A stretch of 64,000 nucleotides of DNA from Rhodanobacteraceae bacterium. Its GTDB lineage: Bacteria > Pseudomonadota > Gammaproteobacteria > Xanthomonadales > Rhodanobacteraceae. The position numbers and the translations under genes were made by a program. The stretch is from the NCBI GenBank assembly GCA_016790075.1, contig JAEUPP010000079.1, positions 1-64,000 of the forward strand. The letters run 5' to 3'. Of this stretch, positions 55,649 through 64,000 are shown piece by piece. Positions within the stretch are counted from its first letter, which is position 1. Each line of letters starts with the position of its first letter. The notes beneath the pieces are model-generated. The model worked only from the letters and a program-made list of their open reading frames with translations, was not told the DNA's origin and ran no database searches.

Positions 55649-58008
55649 GGCCGGGCCTGATCAAACTCAGCATTCGCCAGCAGCTGCTGGGCCTGTTCGG
55701 CCTGCTGCTTGCGACGGGCGTGACTGTACTGATGCTCGACACCGTCAACGAGCGCGCGACGATCAAAACCATTACCCAGTTGCGCGCTGACTCGCTTGCC
55801 GGGTTGCGCTACGTAAAGAACATTTCCGACGCCTATGGCCTTGACGTCGTCGATACCACCTTCCGTGTGCGCAACAACCTGATGGGCTGGGAGCAGGGCG
55901 TGGAAGTCATAGACCGCGCCTCGGATCGCATCCAGGACCAGTGGGACAAGCTGCTCGCGACAAACCTGACCGAAGTGCAGACCACCCTGGTCGAGGACAT
56001 CCGCCGGCAGCGCGAGAGCGCTGATCGGGCCGCGGCGAAACTGCGTGCAATCCTCAAGGCACAGAACATCGTTGACCTCGGTCGTTTCGCGGACACCGAG
56101 CTCTATCCAGCCATTGATCCGGTGACCACGCGGCTGAAGTTTCTGTCCGAGCTGCAAATGATCACTGCCAATGGCAACCTCGACGCCGACGCGCGCCGCA
56201 CCTCGCGGGTGAGCTTCTGGCGCGTCACGTTGAGTTTGCTCGCCTTCGCCATCGCCTTCGCCGCAGGCCGGCGCATCCTGCGTTATATCTACCGTGGTGT
56301 AGAAAAACTCGTGCAACTCGCCCATGCAACGCGCGCGGGCGACTACTGGTTACCGATAGGCGAGTGGCCCAGCGGTGAGCTGAGCCAGGTGGCGCACGCG
56401 TTTGCCAGCATGCGCGATGCGCTGGCGCGCAACGAGGTCGAGCTGCGCCATTCCGAGGCGCTTGCAACCGAAGCGAACCGCGCGAAAACCGCTTTCCTTG
56501 CGGCCATGAGCCATGAGATACGCACGCCGATGATTGGTGTGGTCGGCATGCTCGAATTGCTGTCGCATACCGACCTTGATGCGGAACAGCGCCGCTGTGT
56601 CGATGTCATCGATACGTCGGCGCAGGCGCTGCTGCAGATCATCGGCGACATCCTCGATTTCTCCAAGATCGAGGCCGGCCGGCTCGACATCGTGAACGCG
56701 CCGGCCGATCTGCGCCGCCTGCTGGAGCAGGCCGTCAACAACTTCCTCGGCGTGGCCTCTTCACGCGGCCTTGCGCTGACCCTGGACGTTGATGCGGGCG
56801 TCGCGCCAGCGCATGTGGTCGACGCACTGCGCCTGCGCCAGATCGCGTCGAATCTGCTGTCCAATGCCTTGAAATTCACCCACAAGGGCGGTGTGCGCGT
56901 CGAACTCGAATTGCTTATGCAAGACGAAGCGACGCAGACGCTGGCCCTGCGCGTGCACGACAGCGGCATTGGCATAGGCCAGGAGCAGCAGGACAAGCTG
57001 TTCACGCCATTCTCCCAGGCCGAAGCGGGCACGGCGCGCAGCTACGGCGGAACTGGTCTGGGACTGGCCATCAGTCAGCGGCTGGCCACTGCCATGGGCG
57101 GTGAAATGGGTCTGCGCAGCCAGCTTGGCGAGGGCACTTCAGTCAGCCTCGTGATCACCTTGCCCATGGCGAGCAGCGAGGCGCTGCTGCTGGAGACGGA
57201 ACAACCCCGTCAACCCGCACGTTTTGCGAAACGGGCAGCGCCGAGTGTCGAAGAAGCCGAGCGCGAGCGCAGCCTGATCCTGCTCGTCGACGATCACCCG
57301 ACCAACCGCGATGTGATCGCACGCCAGCTGGCAAAGGCCGGTTACGCCTGCATCAGCGCGGAAGACGGCGAGCAAGGTCTGCAGCAGTGGCGCAGCGGCC
57401 GCTTCGCGCTGGTGCTGGCCGACATTCATATGCCGCATATGGATGGCTATGCGATGACCAGCGCCATCCGGGCGATCGAGCAGCGGGAAGCACGGCGACG
57501 CACACCGCTGATTGCGCTTACCGCGAACGTGACCAAGGGCGAGGCCGAACGCTGCATCGCCGCAGGTATGGACGATTTTCTCGGCAAACCCGTGAGCATT
57601 GCGCAACTGGCAGCAAAACTCCGTGGCTGGCTGCCGCATGTGCCGTTTCCACAGGAGGCCGCACGTGCGGACACGGCAAGCCCTGCGATCCTGCCAGAAG
57701 CAATCGATCACCGTGTGCTGGAGGAAATCACCGGCGGCGACGTGCAGCAGGCGCGGGAGATCTTCGATGACTTTATCCGCACTGCGCAGAGCGATCTGGC
57801 CGCGCTGGAACAGGCCCTGGCACGCCAGGACCGCACCGGTGCCGGCCGGGAAGCCCATCGGATCAAAGGGGCGGCACGCCTGGTCGGCGCTGTTGCCTTG
57901 GCCGATCAGGCGGCGCTGATCGAAAACGGCCTGCGTGCCGCCGACAATGCGGACTGGCCGGATCTAGGCGCGCTGCGCGCCGCACTGGCGGCGCTGACTG
58001 CGGGTTGA
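55645..58008 (+). CDS. Hybrid sensor histidine kinase with receiver and HPt domains
   Basis: The 787-residue protein has two transmembrane helices (about residues 13-31 and 192-208) around a periplasmic 4-helix-type sensor. A HAMP-like segment follows, then HisKA (MSHEIRTPM, His290) and HATPase (NALKFTHKGG, GTGLGLAIS). A receiver (LLVDDHPTN; VLADIHMPHMDG) and an HPt domain (EAHRIKGAARL) come last. It can run a full internal phosphorelay. The ATG overlaps the REC-EAL gene, so the EAL protein is its likely partner. The signal sensed is unknown. Confidence 0.92.
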   Translation: MRPGLIKLSIRQQLLGLFGLLLATGVTVLMLDTVNERATIKTITQLRADSLAGLRYVKNISDAYGLDVVDTTFRVRNNLMGWEQGVEVIDRASDRIQDQWDKLLATNLTEVQTTLVEDIRRQRESADRAAAKLRAILKAQNIVDLGRFADTELYPAIDPVTTRLKFLSELQMITANGNLDADARRTSRVSFWRVTLSLLAFAIAFAAGRRILRYIYRGVEKLVQLAHATRAGDYWLPIGEWPSGELSQVAHAFASMRDALARNEVELRHSEALATEANRAKTAFLAAMSHEIRTPMIGVVGMLELLSHTDLDAEQRRCVDVIDTSAQALLQIIGDILDFSKIEAGRLDIVNAPADLRRLLEQAVNNFLGVASSRGLALTLDVDAGVAPAHVVDALRLRQIASNLLSNALKFTHKGGVRVELELLMQDEATQTLALRVHDSGIGIGQEQQDKLFTPFSQAEAGTARSYGGTGLGLAISQRLATAMGGEMGLRSQLGEGTSVSLVITLPMASSEALLLETEQPRQPARFAKRAAPSVEEAERERSLILLVDDHPTNRDVIARQLAKAGYACISAEDGEQGLQQWRSGRFALVLADIHMPHMDGYAMTSAIRAIEQREARRRTPLIALTANVTKGEAERCIAAGMDDFLGKPVSIAQLAAKLRGWLPHVPFPQEAARADTASPAILPEAIDHRVLEEITGGDVQQAREIFDDFIRTAQSDLAALEQALARQDRTGAGREAHRIKGAARLVGAVALADQAALIENGLRAADNADWPDLGALRAALAALTAG

Positions 58009-58065
58009 TCAGCCGCACGGCTTGATGGTTCGGCTCGGGTTATGCCGCGAGCCGAATACGCTGCA

Positions 58066-58720
<655 letters not shown>

Positions 58721-58978
58721 ATGATCGACGCCCGCACCGTAGACGAACTCGTACGCCGCATAACCGAGCTGATTCCCGCGGGTATCGGCAGTGCTGGCGC
58801 TGACATCGCTGACAATGTGCGTGATGCCCTGCGCGCCGGTCTGCGAAAGCTGGATCTGGTCACACGCGAAGAGTTCGACGTGCAGCGCAATGTGCTGCTA
58901 CGGACACGCGAACTGGTCGAAACCCTCGAAAACCGGGTTGCGGAGCTCGAAAAACTGCTGCAATCCCCGCGGCACTGA
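58721..58978 (+). CDS. ubiK: Ubiquinone biosynthesis accessory factor UbiK
   Basis: The 85-residue protein matches UbiK/YqiC: an N-terminal amphipathic region (VDELVRRITELIPAG), GADIADNVRDALRAGLRKLDLVTREEFDVQRNVLLRTRELV and a C-terminal coiled coil (VETLENRVAELEKLL). It forms a trimeric factor that helps UbiJ and hydroxylases in aerobic ubiquinone synthesis. The location between glnB and comM is a common arrangement in Xanthomonadales, to my recollection. Confidence 0.95.
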   Translation: MIDARTVDELVRRITELIPAGIGSAGADIADNVRDALRAGLRKLDLVTREEFDVQRNVLLRTRELVETLENRVAELEKLLQSPRH

Positions 58979-59286
58979 ATACGGCGCCGTAACCGGCGCG
59001 CAATCACCGCAGCGTACTTTCAGCCCGCTGGCATCGCTCAGCGGCGTGGGGAGTTCGCGCGCCCACTGGATGTCCGCCGCCCAAGCCACTCGGGCTGGCG
59101 GAGCACGGCCACGGATGGCCACCTTCTCATTTTTCCCGTTCGGCCATCTGCGCTGCAGCGCTACGGACTCCCAGGCGTCAGCCCGTCGATGCTGCGAAAT
59201 TTCCCAGATGTATACCGGCATATCACCGATGTGTGGCCAGTCCGCAGTCACTAGAGTGTGACCGACATCCTCTCGCCGAGCCTTCC
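58979..59286. other. Intergenic region between ubiK and comM, 308 bp
   Basis: An antisense open frame (58898-59251, minus) exists but its end runs over ubiK and its sequence resembles no family. I see no convincing gene here. The promoter of comM is probably in the last 60 bp. Confidence 0.45.
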
Positions 59287-60807
59287 ATGAGCCTCGCTAT
59301 CGTCCACTCGCGTGCACAAGACGGCGTCACGGCACCGGCCGTTACGGTCGAAGTGCATCTGTCGGGTGGACTGCCGGGAACGGCCATCGTCGGATTGCCG
59401 GAGACTGCGGTCAAGGAAGCCCGTGACCGCGTGCGCGTCGCGATCCTGAACACACAGCTCGACTACCCCGCACGGCGCGTGACGGTCAATCTCGCGCCAG
59501 CTGATCTGCCCAAGGATGGCGGCCGTTTCGATCTGCCGATCGCCCTGGGCATAGTCGCGGCCAATGGTGGCATTCCACGCGATGCACTGCGCGAACAGGA
59601 GTTCGTCGGCGAACTGGCATTGTCCGGCGAGCTGCGCCCGGTGCAGGGCGTACTCCCAGCGGTACTGCAGGCGGCGCGCGCCGGACGGCGCGTCATCGTA
59701 CCGCGTGGCAATGGGCCGGAAGCAGCGCTCGTTGCTGGCGCGGATGTGCGTATTGCCGACAGCCTGCTCGAAGTCTGCGCCCACCTCACCGGGCGTGGAC
59801 AACTGGCGGCCGCGGACGCGGCAGCAGCAGCGCCGGCAACGGATGCAGAATTACTTGATCTGGCCGACGTACGCGGCCAGCCCGCGGCGCGGCGTGCGCT
59901 GGAAATCGCCGCTGCCGGCAGCCACAACGTGCTGCTCTGCGGCGTGCCCGGCACCGGCAAGACCATGCTCGCCAGCCGCCTGCCGGGCATACTGCCGCCG
60001 CTGGAAGAGGACGAGGCGCTGGAACTCGCGGCAATCCGTTCCGTGGCCGGACAGGGTAACGATGTGCGCGCCTGGAAACGGCGCGCATTCCGCCATCCAC
60101 ACCACACTGCATCCGCTGCCGCCCTGGTGGGGGGCGGCTCGAATCCGCGGCCGGGCGAGATTTCGCTCGCTCATCATGGTGTGCTGTTCCTCGATGAGTT
60201 GCCGGAGTTCAATCGCCACGTGCTCGAAGTACTACGCGAGCCACTGGAATCCGGCTGCATCACGATCTCGCGCGCAGCTCGTCATGTCGAATTTCCGGCG
60301 CGGTTCCAGCTTGTTGCGGCCATGAATCCGTGTCCTTGCGGCTATGCGGGCGATACCCGCGCGCGCTGTCGCTGCACGCCTGAAGGCATTGCCCGCTATC
60401 GGTCGCGCCTGTCGGGCCCACTGCTGGATCGCATCGACATCATGCTCAACGTGCCGCGTATTCCGCACACCGATCTGCGTGGCGCACATCATGGAGAAAC
60501 CAGCGCGATGGTGCGTGAGCGCGTCGCCAGTGCACGCGCTCAGCAACTGCAGCGCGCCGACAAGCCAAACGCCTGGCTCGCCAATCGCGAAGTGGAGCGC
60601 GATTGCGTATTGCGGCAACGCGATCAGGATTTGCTCGACCGCGCCGTGGAGCGGCTAGGCCTGTCGGCGCGCGCCTACCATCGCATACTGCGCGTGGCGC
60701 GAACCATTGCGGATCTTGCCGGAGCGGCCTGCATAGAGACACCACATGTGACCGAGGCGGTACAGTATCGGCGGTTTGATTTCGGCGAGGCACAAGGTCT
60801 TCGTTGA
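59287..60807 (+). CDS. comM: YifB/ComM-type AAA+ ATPase (Mg-chelatase-like)
   Basis: The 506-residue protein has the YifB N-terminal domain (VTVEVHLSGGLPGTAIVGLPETAVKEARDRV) and a Lon-type GRFDLPIALGI segment. The AAA+ module follows with Walker A GVPGTGKT, FLDELPEFNRHVLEVLREPLE (Walker B/sensor) and the zinc-binding CPCGYAG with CRCTPEG. ComM is a branch-migration helicase required for integrating transformed DNA in naturally competent bacteria. The ATG at 59287 fits the family. It is the last core gene before the accessory region. Confidence 0.95.
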   Translation: MSLAIVHSRAQDGVTAPAVTVEVHLSGGLPGTAIVGLPETAVKEARDRVRVAILNTQLDYPARRVTVNLAPADLPKDGGRFDLPIALGIVAANGGIPRDALREQEFVGELALSGELRPVQGVLPAVLQAARAGRRVIVPRGNGPEAALVAGADVRIADSLLEVCAHLTGRGQLAAADAAAAAPATDAELLDLADVRGQPAARRALEIAAAGSHNVLLCGVPGTGKTMLASRLPGILPPLEEDEALELAAIRSVAGQGNDVRAWKRRAFRHPHHTASAAALVGGGSNPRPGEISLAHHGVLFLDELPEFNRHVLEVLREPLESGCITISRAARHVEFPARFQLVAAMNPCPCGYAGDTRARCRCTPEGIARYRSRLSGPLLDRIDIMLNVPRIPHTDLRGAHHGETSAMVRERVASARAQQLQRADKPNAWLANREVERDCVLRQRDQDLLDRAVERLGLSARAYHRILRVARTIADLAGAACIETPHVTEAVQYRRFDFGEAQGLR

Positions 60808-60963
60808 AGCGTTTGGCTTTCGTGCGTGTGTCTGATTCCGTGTGCGGTAGCGACATTGCCTTATGCTGCAAGCGGCGACAGAAACCGTACTGCATCCCGG
60901 ACTCTTTGCCAAAACGTACAGTCGGCGGATAACGCTTTCCCTATTAATTCGACCAATGCAGAC

Positions 60964-61482
60964 ATGCTCAGCCGAATTGCGAAGTACATGAAATCCTTCT
61001 TCAAGCGCGAATGGGTGCTTGACGACTATCCGGTAAGTGTGACGCAGCAAGAAAACTCCGACGGAGATCTGAGCGTTCATGATTGGGTGGCAAGGGTCGA
61101 GGGCTGGAAAATCGTGGGCACCGGAGCTACCGAAGCAGATGCTCGGTTGGACCTACTGAGTCACTTTGAAGCCTACAAGTCAAAGAACCCGCTTCCGAGG
61201 CCCGGCGCTCGCGTGCCTATCTCCTTTGCGGCTGCGACAGAACTGGATCGGCACGGAGATTTTGCGTATGAGTTCATTGAGGCTACAGTTGGCGTGCGGC
61301 CGCTTTTTCTGTCAGACGAGAGCTCGCTCAGCGACTTCGATGGAATCGTTCCGATGCAGGAAGTGCACGCCAAGATCCTCGAAAAATTCGGCGTCGATTC
61401 CACTGACTTAGAGACTGAATCGCTGTGGAAGCTGCTAGACAAAGTTGTCGACGCCCGAGCTAGCGGCGACGAACAGGGATAG
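60964..61482 (+). CDS. Hypothetical protein, accessory region
   Basis: The 172-residue soluble, acidic protein has no recognised family. The block WVARVEGWKIVGTGATEADARLDLLSHFEAY has the look of a small beta-alpha domain of the HicB-antitoxin kind, but this is a weak impression and no HicA toxin is beside it. Base composition is lower in GC than that of the neighbouring core genes, suggesting recent acquisition. The ATG at 60964 or a later one at 60988 could be used. Confidence 0.5.
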   Translation: MLSRIAKYMKSFFKREWVLDDYPVSVTQQENSDGDLSVHDWVARVEGWKIVGTGATEADARLDLLSHFEAYKSKNPLPRPGARVPISFAAATELDRHGDFAYEFIEATVGVRPLFLSDESSLSDFDGIVPMQEVHAKILEKFGVDSTDLETESLWKLLDKVVDARASGDEQG

Positions 61483-61498
61483 ATCAACAAATAGGGAT

Positions 61499-61518
61499 AG
61501 ATCGCGCAGCCGCGATCT
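61499..61518. terminator. Hairpin after the accessory hypothetical gene
   Basis: AGATCGCG (61499-61506) pairs perfectly with CGCGATCT (61511-61518) across a 4-nt loop, 17 bp after the stop. There is no T run, so it is a weak terminator at best. Confidence 0.45.
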
Positions 61519-61549
61519 GATCTCGAACGACCGCTTGCAGCGGACGATG

Positions 61550-62368
61550 CTATGCGCCGCCGCCGAAGCGAAGTGTCAGGCTTCTTGCGGGAGCCCGACG
61601 ACTTGGAAACTCGATCAGTAATGACTGCGCCAGGCAATCCTCCGGATACTCGTGCAGGTGAGCATGGCGCAAGCGGTGGATCGAGACTTTCTTGCGGATC
61701 TTGCAGTCGGCAATCACGCGCGAAAACGCCTTCTGCGTACTACCGCGATCCATTGTGCCTGTGGTGCTGCTTGCACTGCCCGGAAACAACCACTGCGGAT
61801 GGCAATGCTCGCGCCAATAGCGGCGTAAGCAGGCCAGCGTTAGCGACGGCAGCACGACGAAGCGATCCTTGCGACCTCTGCCGTCTCGCACATGCACCTG
61901 GCCGCGAGCACTGTCGATATCGCCCACCCGCAAGTTCAGCGCCTCACCCAGGCGCAGGCCAAGACGGTAGGTCGTCCACCAGAACGTCTGATAGCGTCGC
62001 TCGCGCGTACTAGCGATGATGCGTGCGATTTCATCGAGCGTGAGCACATCGGGCAGCGAACGCACCTGCGGCGCTTTGACCCTATCCACCCACGGCCATT
62101 GGCGTCCGAGCACATGCTGGTGGAAGAACTGCAAACCGCACCGCTCGATCTTGACCCGGCTCCACGAGTGGCCGTCATTAAGTAAGGCAAAGTAGGTCTT
62201 GTAGTCCTCTGCCGAAAGCTGGTCCGGGCAGCGATCGAAATACGCCGCCACACGCCGCACCGCGCGCGCATAGCCATCGACCGTCGCATCCGCTTTGCCC
62301 TGCAGCTTCAGTGCTCTAAGATGCAGCGCATTCAGGGCGTCGAAACGGGATTGTTCCCATGCATCCAT
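61550..62368 (-). pseudogene. Truncated tyrosine recombinase (IS91-associated type)
   Basis: The frame (272 codons) reads as a tyrosine recombinase: an N-terminal SAM-like core-binding domain (residues about 10-110) and a catalytic domain with the first Arg in GLRLGEALNLRVGDID, GRGRKDRFVVLP and the IHRLRHA box (His-x-x-Arg-His). After residue about 230 it continues as unrelated sequence. The second conserved His/Trp and the catalytic Tyr (usually in a LGHxSxxTTxxYxH context) are missing, so it cannot recombine. The HCHPQWLFPG-type linker and short length match recombinases found beside IS91-type transposases, not IntI, which has an extra insert. No IS91 transposase follows. Confidence 0.75.
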
Positions 62369-62471
62369 CGGTCTTCTCCTTCGTCGAACACCCGGGCTTG
62401 GGTGTGAAGGAAAAGGTGCACGTTTCGCCGTCCTGTTGCTGCTATCGCTGGTCCTGCCGCGTAGCGGCTTG

Positions 62472-62531
62472 GTTCAACAATTCATTCAAGCCGACGCCGC
62501 TTCGCGGCACGGCTTAACTCAAGAGTTAGGT
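62472..62531 (+). other. Integron attC site, complete (60 bp)
   Basis: The site runs from the R'' core GTTCAAC (62472-62478, RYYYAAC) to the R' core GTTAGGT (62525-62531, GTTRRRY). Between them lie the L-type boxes ATTCATTCAAGCCG and CGGCTTAACTCAAG and the central GCCGC-TTCG-CGGC hairpin. Length and layout match classic 59-60-bp attC (59-base element) sites, such as that of the aadA cassettes. The next gene starts 3 bp after R'. Confidence 0.9.
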
Positions 62532-62534
62532 CGC

Positions 62535-63146
62535 ATGAAGACCACGCCTGCCTCGTACGTTGCAGCTCTGCAGGAGGCAGCTCGCACTCGGCAGTGGGAT
62601 CCACTGCCTGAGTTGAGGAGAAGCATCTGTCAGCACTTCGCCAATGCGCGCGACTGGGAAGGCATGGAGGCGTTCTTCGAGGCGGCGCTCCTCTCTGCTG
62701 TCCCTGAAGAAACCTGTGCTGCTGTAAGTAGCAGGCTCGGCCATCTGCCCACAATGGCTGCAAACCTAGCCTCGGCCTTCGACAGAGCTGTCGACCTCGC
62801 AAGCAATAACCCGAACGTGAAAGCACTGTACTGTGAGTACTTCTATGACGGAGGCGACGGATCCACTGTTGACCTATTTCCATGCCTCCGCTTTGAAAGG
62901 AATGATGACTTCTGGGCCTCCGAGTTCGAAGAGGTGGTCCCGGGCTCTCCGGTCCAGAGTTACTTCGGCTATGACCCTGAACTTGAGGTTGCAGAGCCGG
63001 CGGCTTCTATCGCGCGCGACTACCTGCATGCAAAGCTGTTCGGCGTTGTAGGCCACCTCGTCGAGGAGCGTGTGCGAGGCCGCTACCCCTTCGGGTTCGC
63101 AGAGCATGACGGCCTTATCGTGTGCATCGACGCGCATGCGACCTAA
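62535..63146 (+). CDS. Integron gene-cassette protein, unknown function
   Basis: The ATG at 62535 lies 3 bp after the attC R' end, and the TAA stop (63144-63146) is inside the next attC core (ACCTAAC, 63141-63147). This is the exact geometry of an integron cassette. The 203-residue protein is soluble and acidic with an LPELRRSICQHFANARDWEGMEAFFEAAL helical start. A mixed middle (YCEYFYDGGDGSTVDLFPCLRFERNDDFW) and RDYLHAKLFGVVGHLVEERVRGRYPFGFAEHDGL follow. I recognise no family. No ribosome binding site or promoter is close, as usual for cassettes. Confidence 0.85.
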   Translation: MKTTPASYVAALQEAARTRQWDPLPELRRSICQHFANARDWEGMEAFFEAALLSAVPEETCAAVSSRLGHLPTMAANLASAFDRAVDLASNNPNVKALYCEYFYDGGDGSTVDLFPCLRFERNDDFWASEFEEVVPGSPVQSYFGYDPELEVAEPAASIARDYLHAKLFGVVGHLVEERVRGRYPFGFAEHDGLIVCIDAHAT

Positions 63147-63164
63147 CTCTTCCATCGAGCGGAC
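63141..63164 (+). other. Truncated attC (left half)
   Basis: ACCTAAC (RYYYAAC) followed by TCTTCCATCGAGCGGAC is the left end of an attC of the GCCTAACCCTTCCATCGAG type. The right half with GTTRRRY is missing; unrelated reading frame follows from about 63165. It marks the end of the cassette gene at 62535 and a point of deletion or insertion. Confidence 0.65.
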
Positions 63165-63347
63165 AAGGTCCGGTGCCTCCCGGAATCGGAGGACGGATTG
63201 GCCCGGGTGCGGGAAGCGGCGAAGGGGAACCGAACGCTGCGGTTTGACAATCTGCCGCACCACATCACGCACACGCTGTTGGAGCAGGCCTATGGGGCAT
63301 TGCGGCGCATTCTTGCCAAGATATGCGTCCGTCTTGGTTGGGCGTAA
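63165..63347 (+). pseudogene. Fragment resembling group II intron reverse transcriptase N-terminus
   Basis: In one frame the DNA encodes LARVREAAKGNRTLRF, then DNLPHHITHTLLEQAYGALRR, closely following the start of group II intron reverse transcriptases (RVR-AAK-, RFTxLLHHxT, LLxxAYxALKR). After RR it diverges and stops at 63345. The rest of the enzyme and the intron RNA domains are absent. Class C-attC introns insert at attC sites, so a remnant adjacent to a broken attC fits, but the similarity is by eye. Confidence 0.45.
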
Positions 63348-63422
63348 CGTTGCTGCGTCGAAACGGAGCATCCCGCCTGCTCCCTTTGAAGGCTAGGACG
63401 GCTTATGGCCAGACTGCGATCG

Positions 63423-64000
63423 CTAGGGATGTTCGCGCATCATCTCGGCGTCGTCATCGTGCCATCTCGCTTCGTGTTCGTAGCTGCGCGCGATTTCGTT
63501 CAGGCACTCGGCTGTGTTGGGAAAGCTCCCGACCAGCGACTGAGCTAGACCGCGGTAGTGGTCGGCCAGCGTGCGCTCTTGCTCGCCGCCGTCGAGAATC
63601 CCCCGACTGTGGAAGCCGCGGTTGTTGCGCACACCGCACTCAAATCCGTTGCGAATACTTTCGGCGGTCGGATCTTCTAGTAGTTCACGCACTGGCAGGC
63701 AGGGCCACTGTCCGTCAGGATCTGCGGGACACCGCGACAGCCAAGTTCCAATGGTGCTATCGACGGCACCCAGGCGATGACTTTCTCGGGCGCGAGCACG
63801 CACTTCTGCGACCCACGCGCGGAACAGGGTCGAATCAACAGTGCCATCCTCAGCGCCGCCAGGTACCCCACGACCTTCGTGCATGACCTGCCACGCGTTT
63901 CTGGCCACCGACGGATGAACTTCCGGACGATCATCTTCTGCATCTCGGGGTTTGAACGCGAGCGTCGCGAATTCCATGAAAAAATTTGGATCTTTCGCCA
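63423..64000 (-). CDS. C-terminal part of a large unknown protein (5' end beyond window)
   Basis: The frame is open to the window end, so only about 192 residues are seen. The text has a modest helical character: RDAEDDRPEVHPSVARNAW, a central DPDGQWPCLPVRELLED, GFECGVRNNRGFHSRGILDGGEQERTLADHYRGLAQSL and a final ARSYEHEARWHDDDAEM. The pattern (D-P-D-G-x-W-P; R-G-x-x-S-R-G; Q-E-R-x-L-A-x-x-Y-R) reminds me of the C-terminus of large proteins found in plasmid and island contexts, but I cannot name the family. No signal peptide or membrane segment is in this part. Confidence 0.6.
   Translation of the reverse strand, partial: AKDPNFFMEFATLAFKPRDAEDDRPEVHPSVARNAWQVMHEGRGVPGGAEDGTVDSTLFRAWVAEVRARARESHRLGAVDSTIGTWLSRCPADPDGQWPCLPVRELLEDPTAESIRNGFECGVRNNRGFHSRGILDGGEQERTLADHYRGLAQSLVGSFPNTAECLNEIARSYEHEARWHDDDAEMMREHP

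Noticed and set aside
58898-59251. Minus-strand open frame of 117 codons between ubiK and comM
   Set aside because: It runs into ubiK antisense, has no recognised motif and no clear ribosome binding site. It could still be real, but the evidence is too thin.
61550-62368. Reading the recombinase as an integron integrase (IntI)
   Set aside because: The IntI-specific extra insert is absent, the length is too short and the sequence is closer to IS91-associated recombinases. It also lacks the catalytic Tyr.
62295-62534. Extension of the cassette gene upstream to 62295
   Set aside because: The added part would translate through the attC hairpin and the start of the recombinase gene in antisense. 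The ATG at 62535, 3 bp after attC, is the normal cassette start.

Overview
The window is high-GC, gene-dense bacterial chromosome. Gene content and protein style point to a gammaproteobacterium of the Lysobacterales (Xanthomonadales), probably near Rhodanobacteraceae (Dokdonella-like). The clues are the glnB / ubiK / comM neighbourhood, the rsmG-parA-parB cluster, a PA0069-type radical SAM protein, an ECF sigma factor paired with a DUF3379-like anti-sigma, many secreted proteins, and a large secreted protein ending in a GFE-type C-terminus. This assignment is inference; there is no rRNA or marker phylogeny here.

Layout. 1-15 kb: metal-chelating YkgJ-like protein (partial), aroE, an S9 peptidase, small membrane proteins, a radical SAM enzyme, a delta-60 repeat secreted protein, a DJ-1/PfpI protein beside a membrane-tethered AraC regulator, a 2OG-Fe(II) oxygenase, a zinc-ribbon plus SPFH pair, fbp and a DUF4097-like lipoprotein. 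15-28 kb: a 974-residue secreted protein, a VOC/YafY pair, an RlmI-like methyltransferase, sfsA, hemB, then a translationally coupled set of a degenerate GGDEF-EAL protein and parts of a peptide ABC transporter. 28-34 kb: a short SPFH protein, rsmG-parA-parB, ECF sigma/anti-sigma and a family 2 glycosyltransferase. 33-43 kb: two tandem secreted proteins of unknown family, gamma-glutamyltransferase, REP-like palindromes, an orphan ParA, sixA, YceI coupled to a phospholipase-D lipoprotein, and a DUF1232 protein. 43-58 kb: RDD protein, thiolase, a second 2OG oxygenase, two envelope proteins of unknown role, gltBD, and a coupled REC-EAL / hybrid histidine kinase pair. 58-60.8 kb: glnB, ubiK, comM.

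The last 3 kb (60.8-64 kb) is different. It is an accessory island with integron debris: a complete 60-bp attC site, a promoterless cassette gene beginning 3 bp after it and stopping inside a second, truncated attC, a fragment resembling a group II intron reverse transcriptase, a tyrosine recombinase that has lost its catalytic tyrosine, and the 3' end of a large unknown protein. No integron integrase is visible. This is the most unusual part of the window.

Functional links: glutamate synthesis (gltBD) with PII (glnB) covers nitrogen assimilation. Two separate c-di-GMP-type genes are each coupled to another module (peptide transporter; hybrid kinase). rsmG-parAB is the chromosome-partition locus. 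No tRNA, rRNA or CRISPR array was found.
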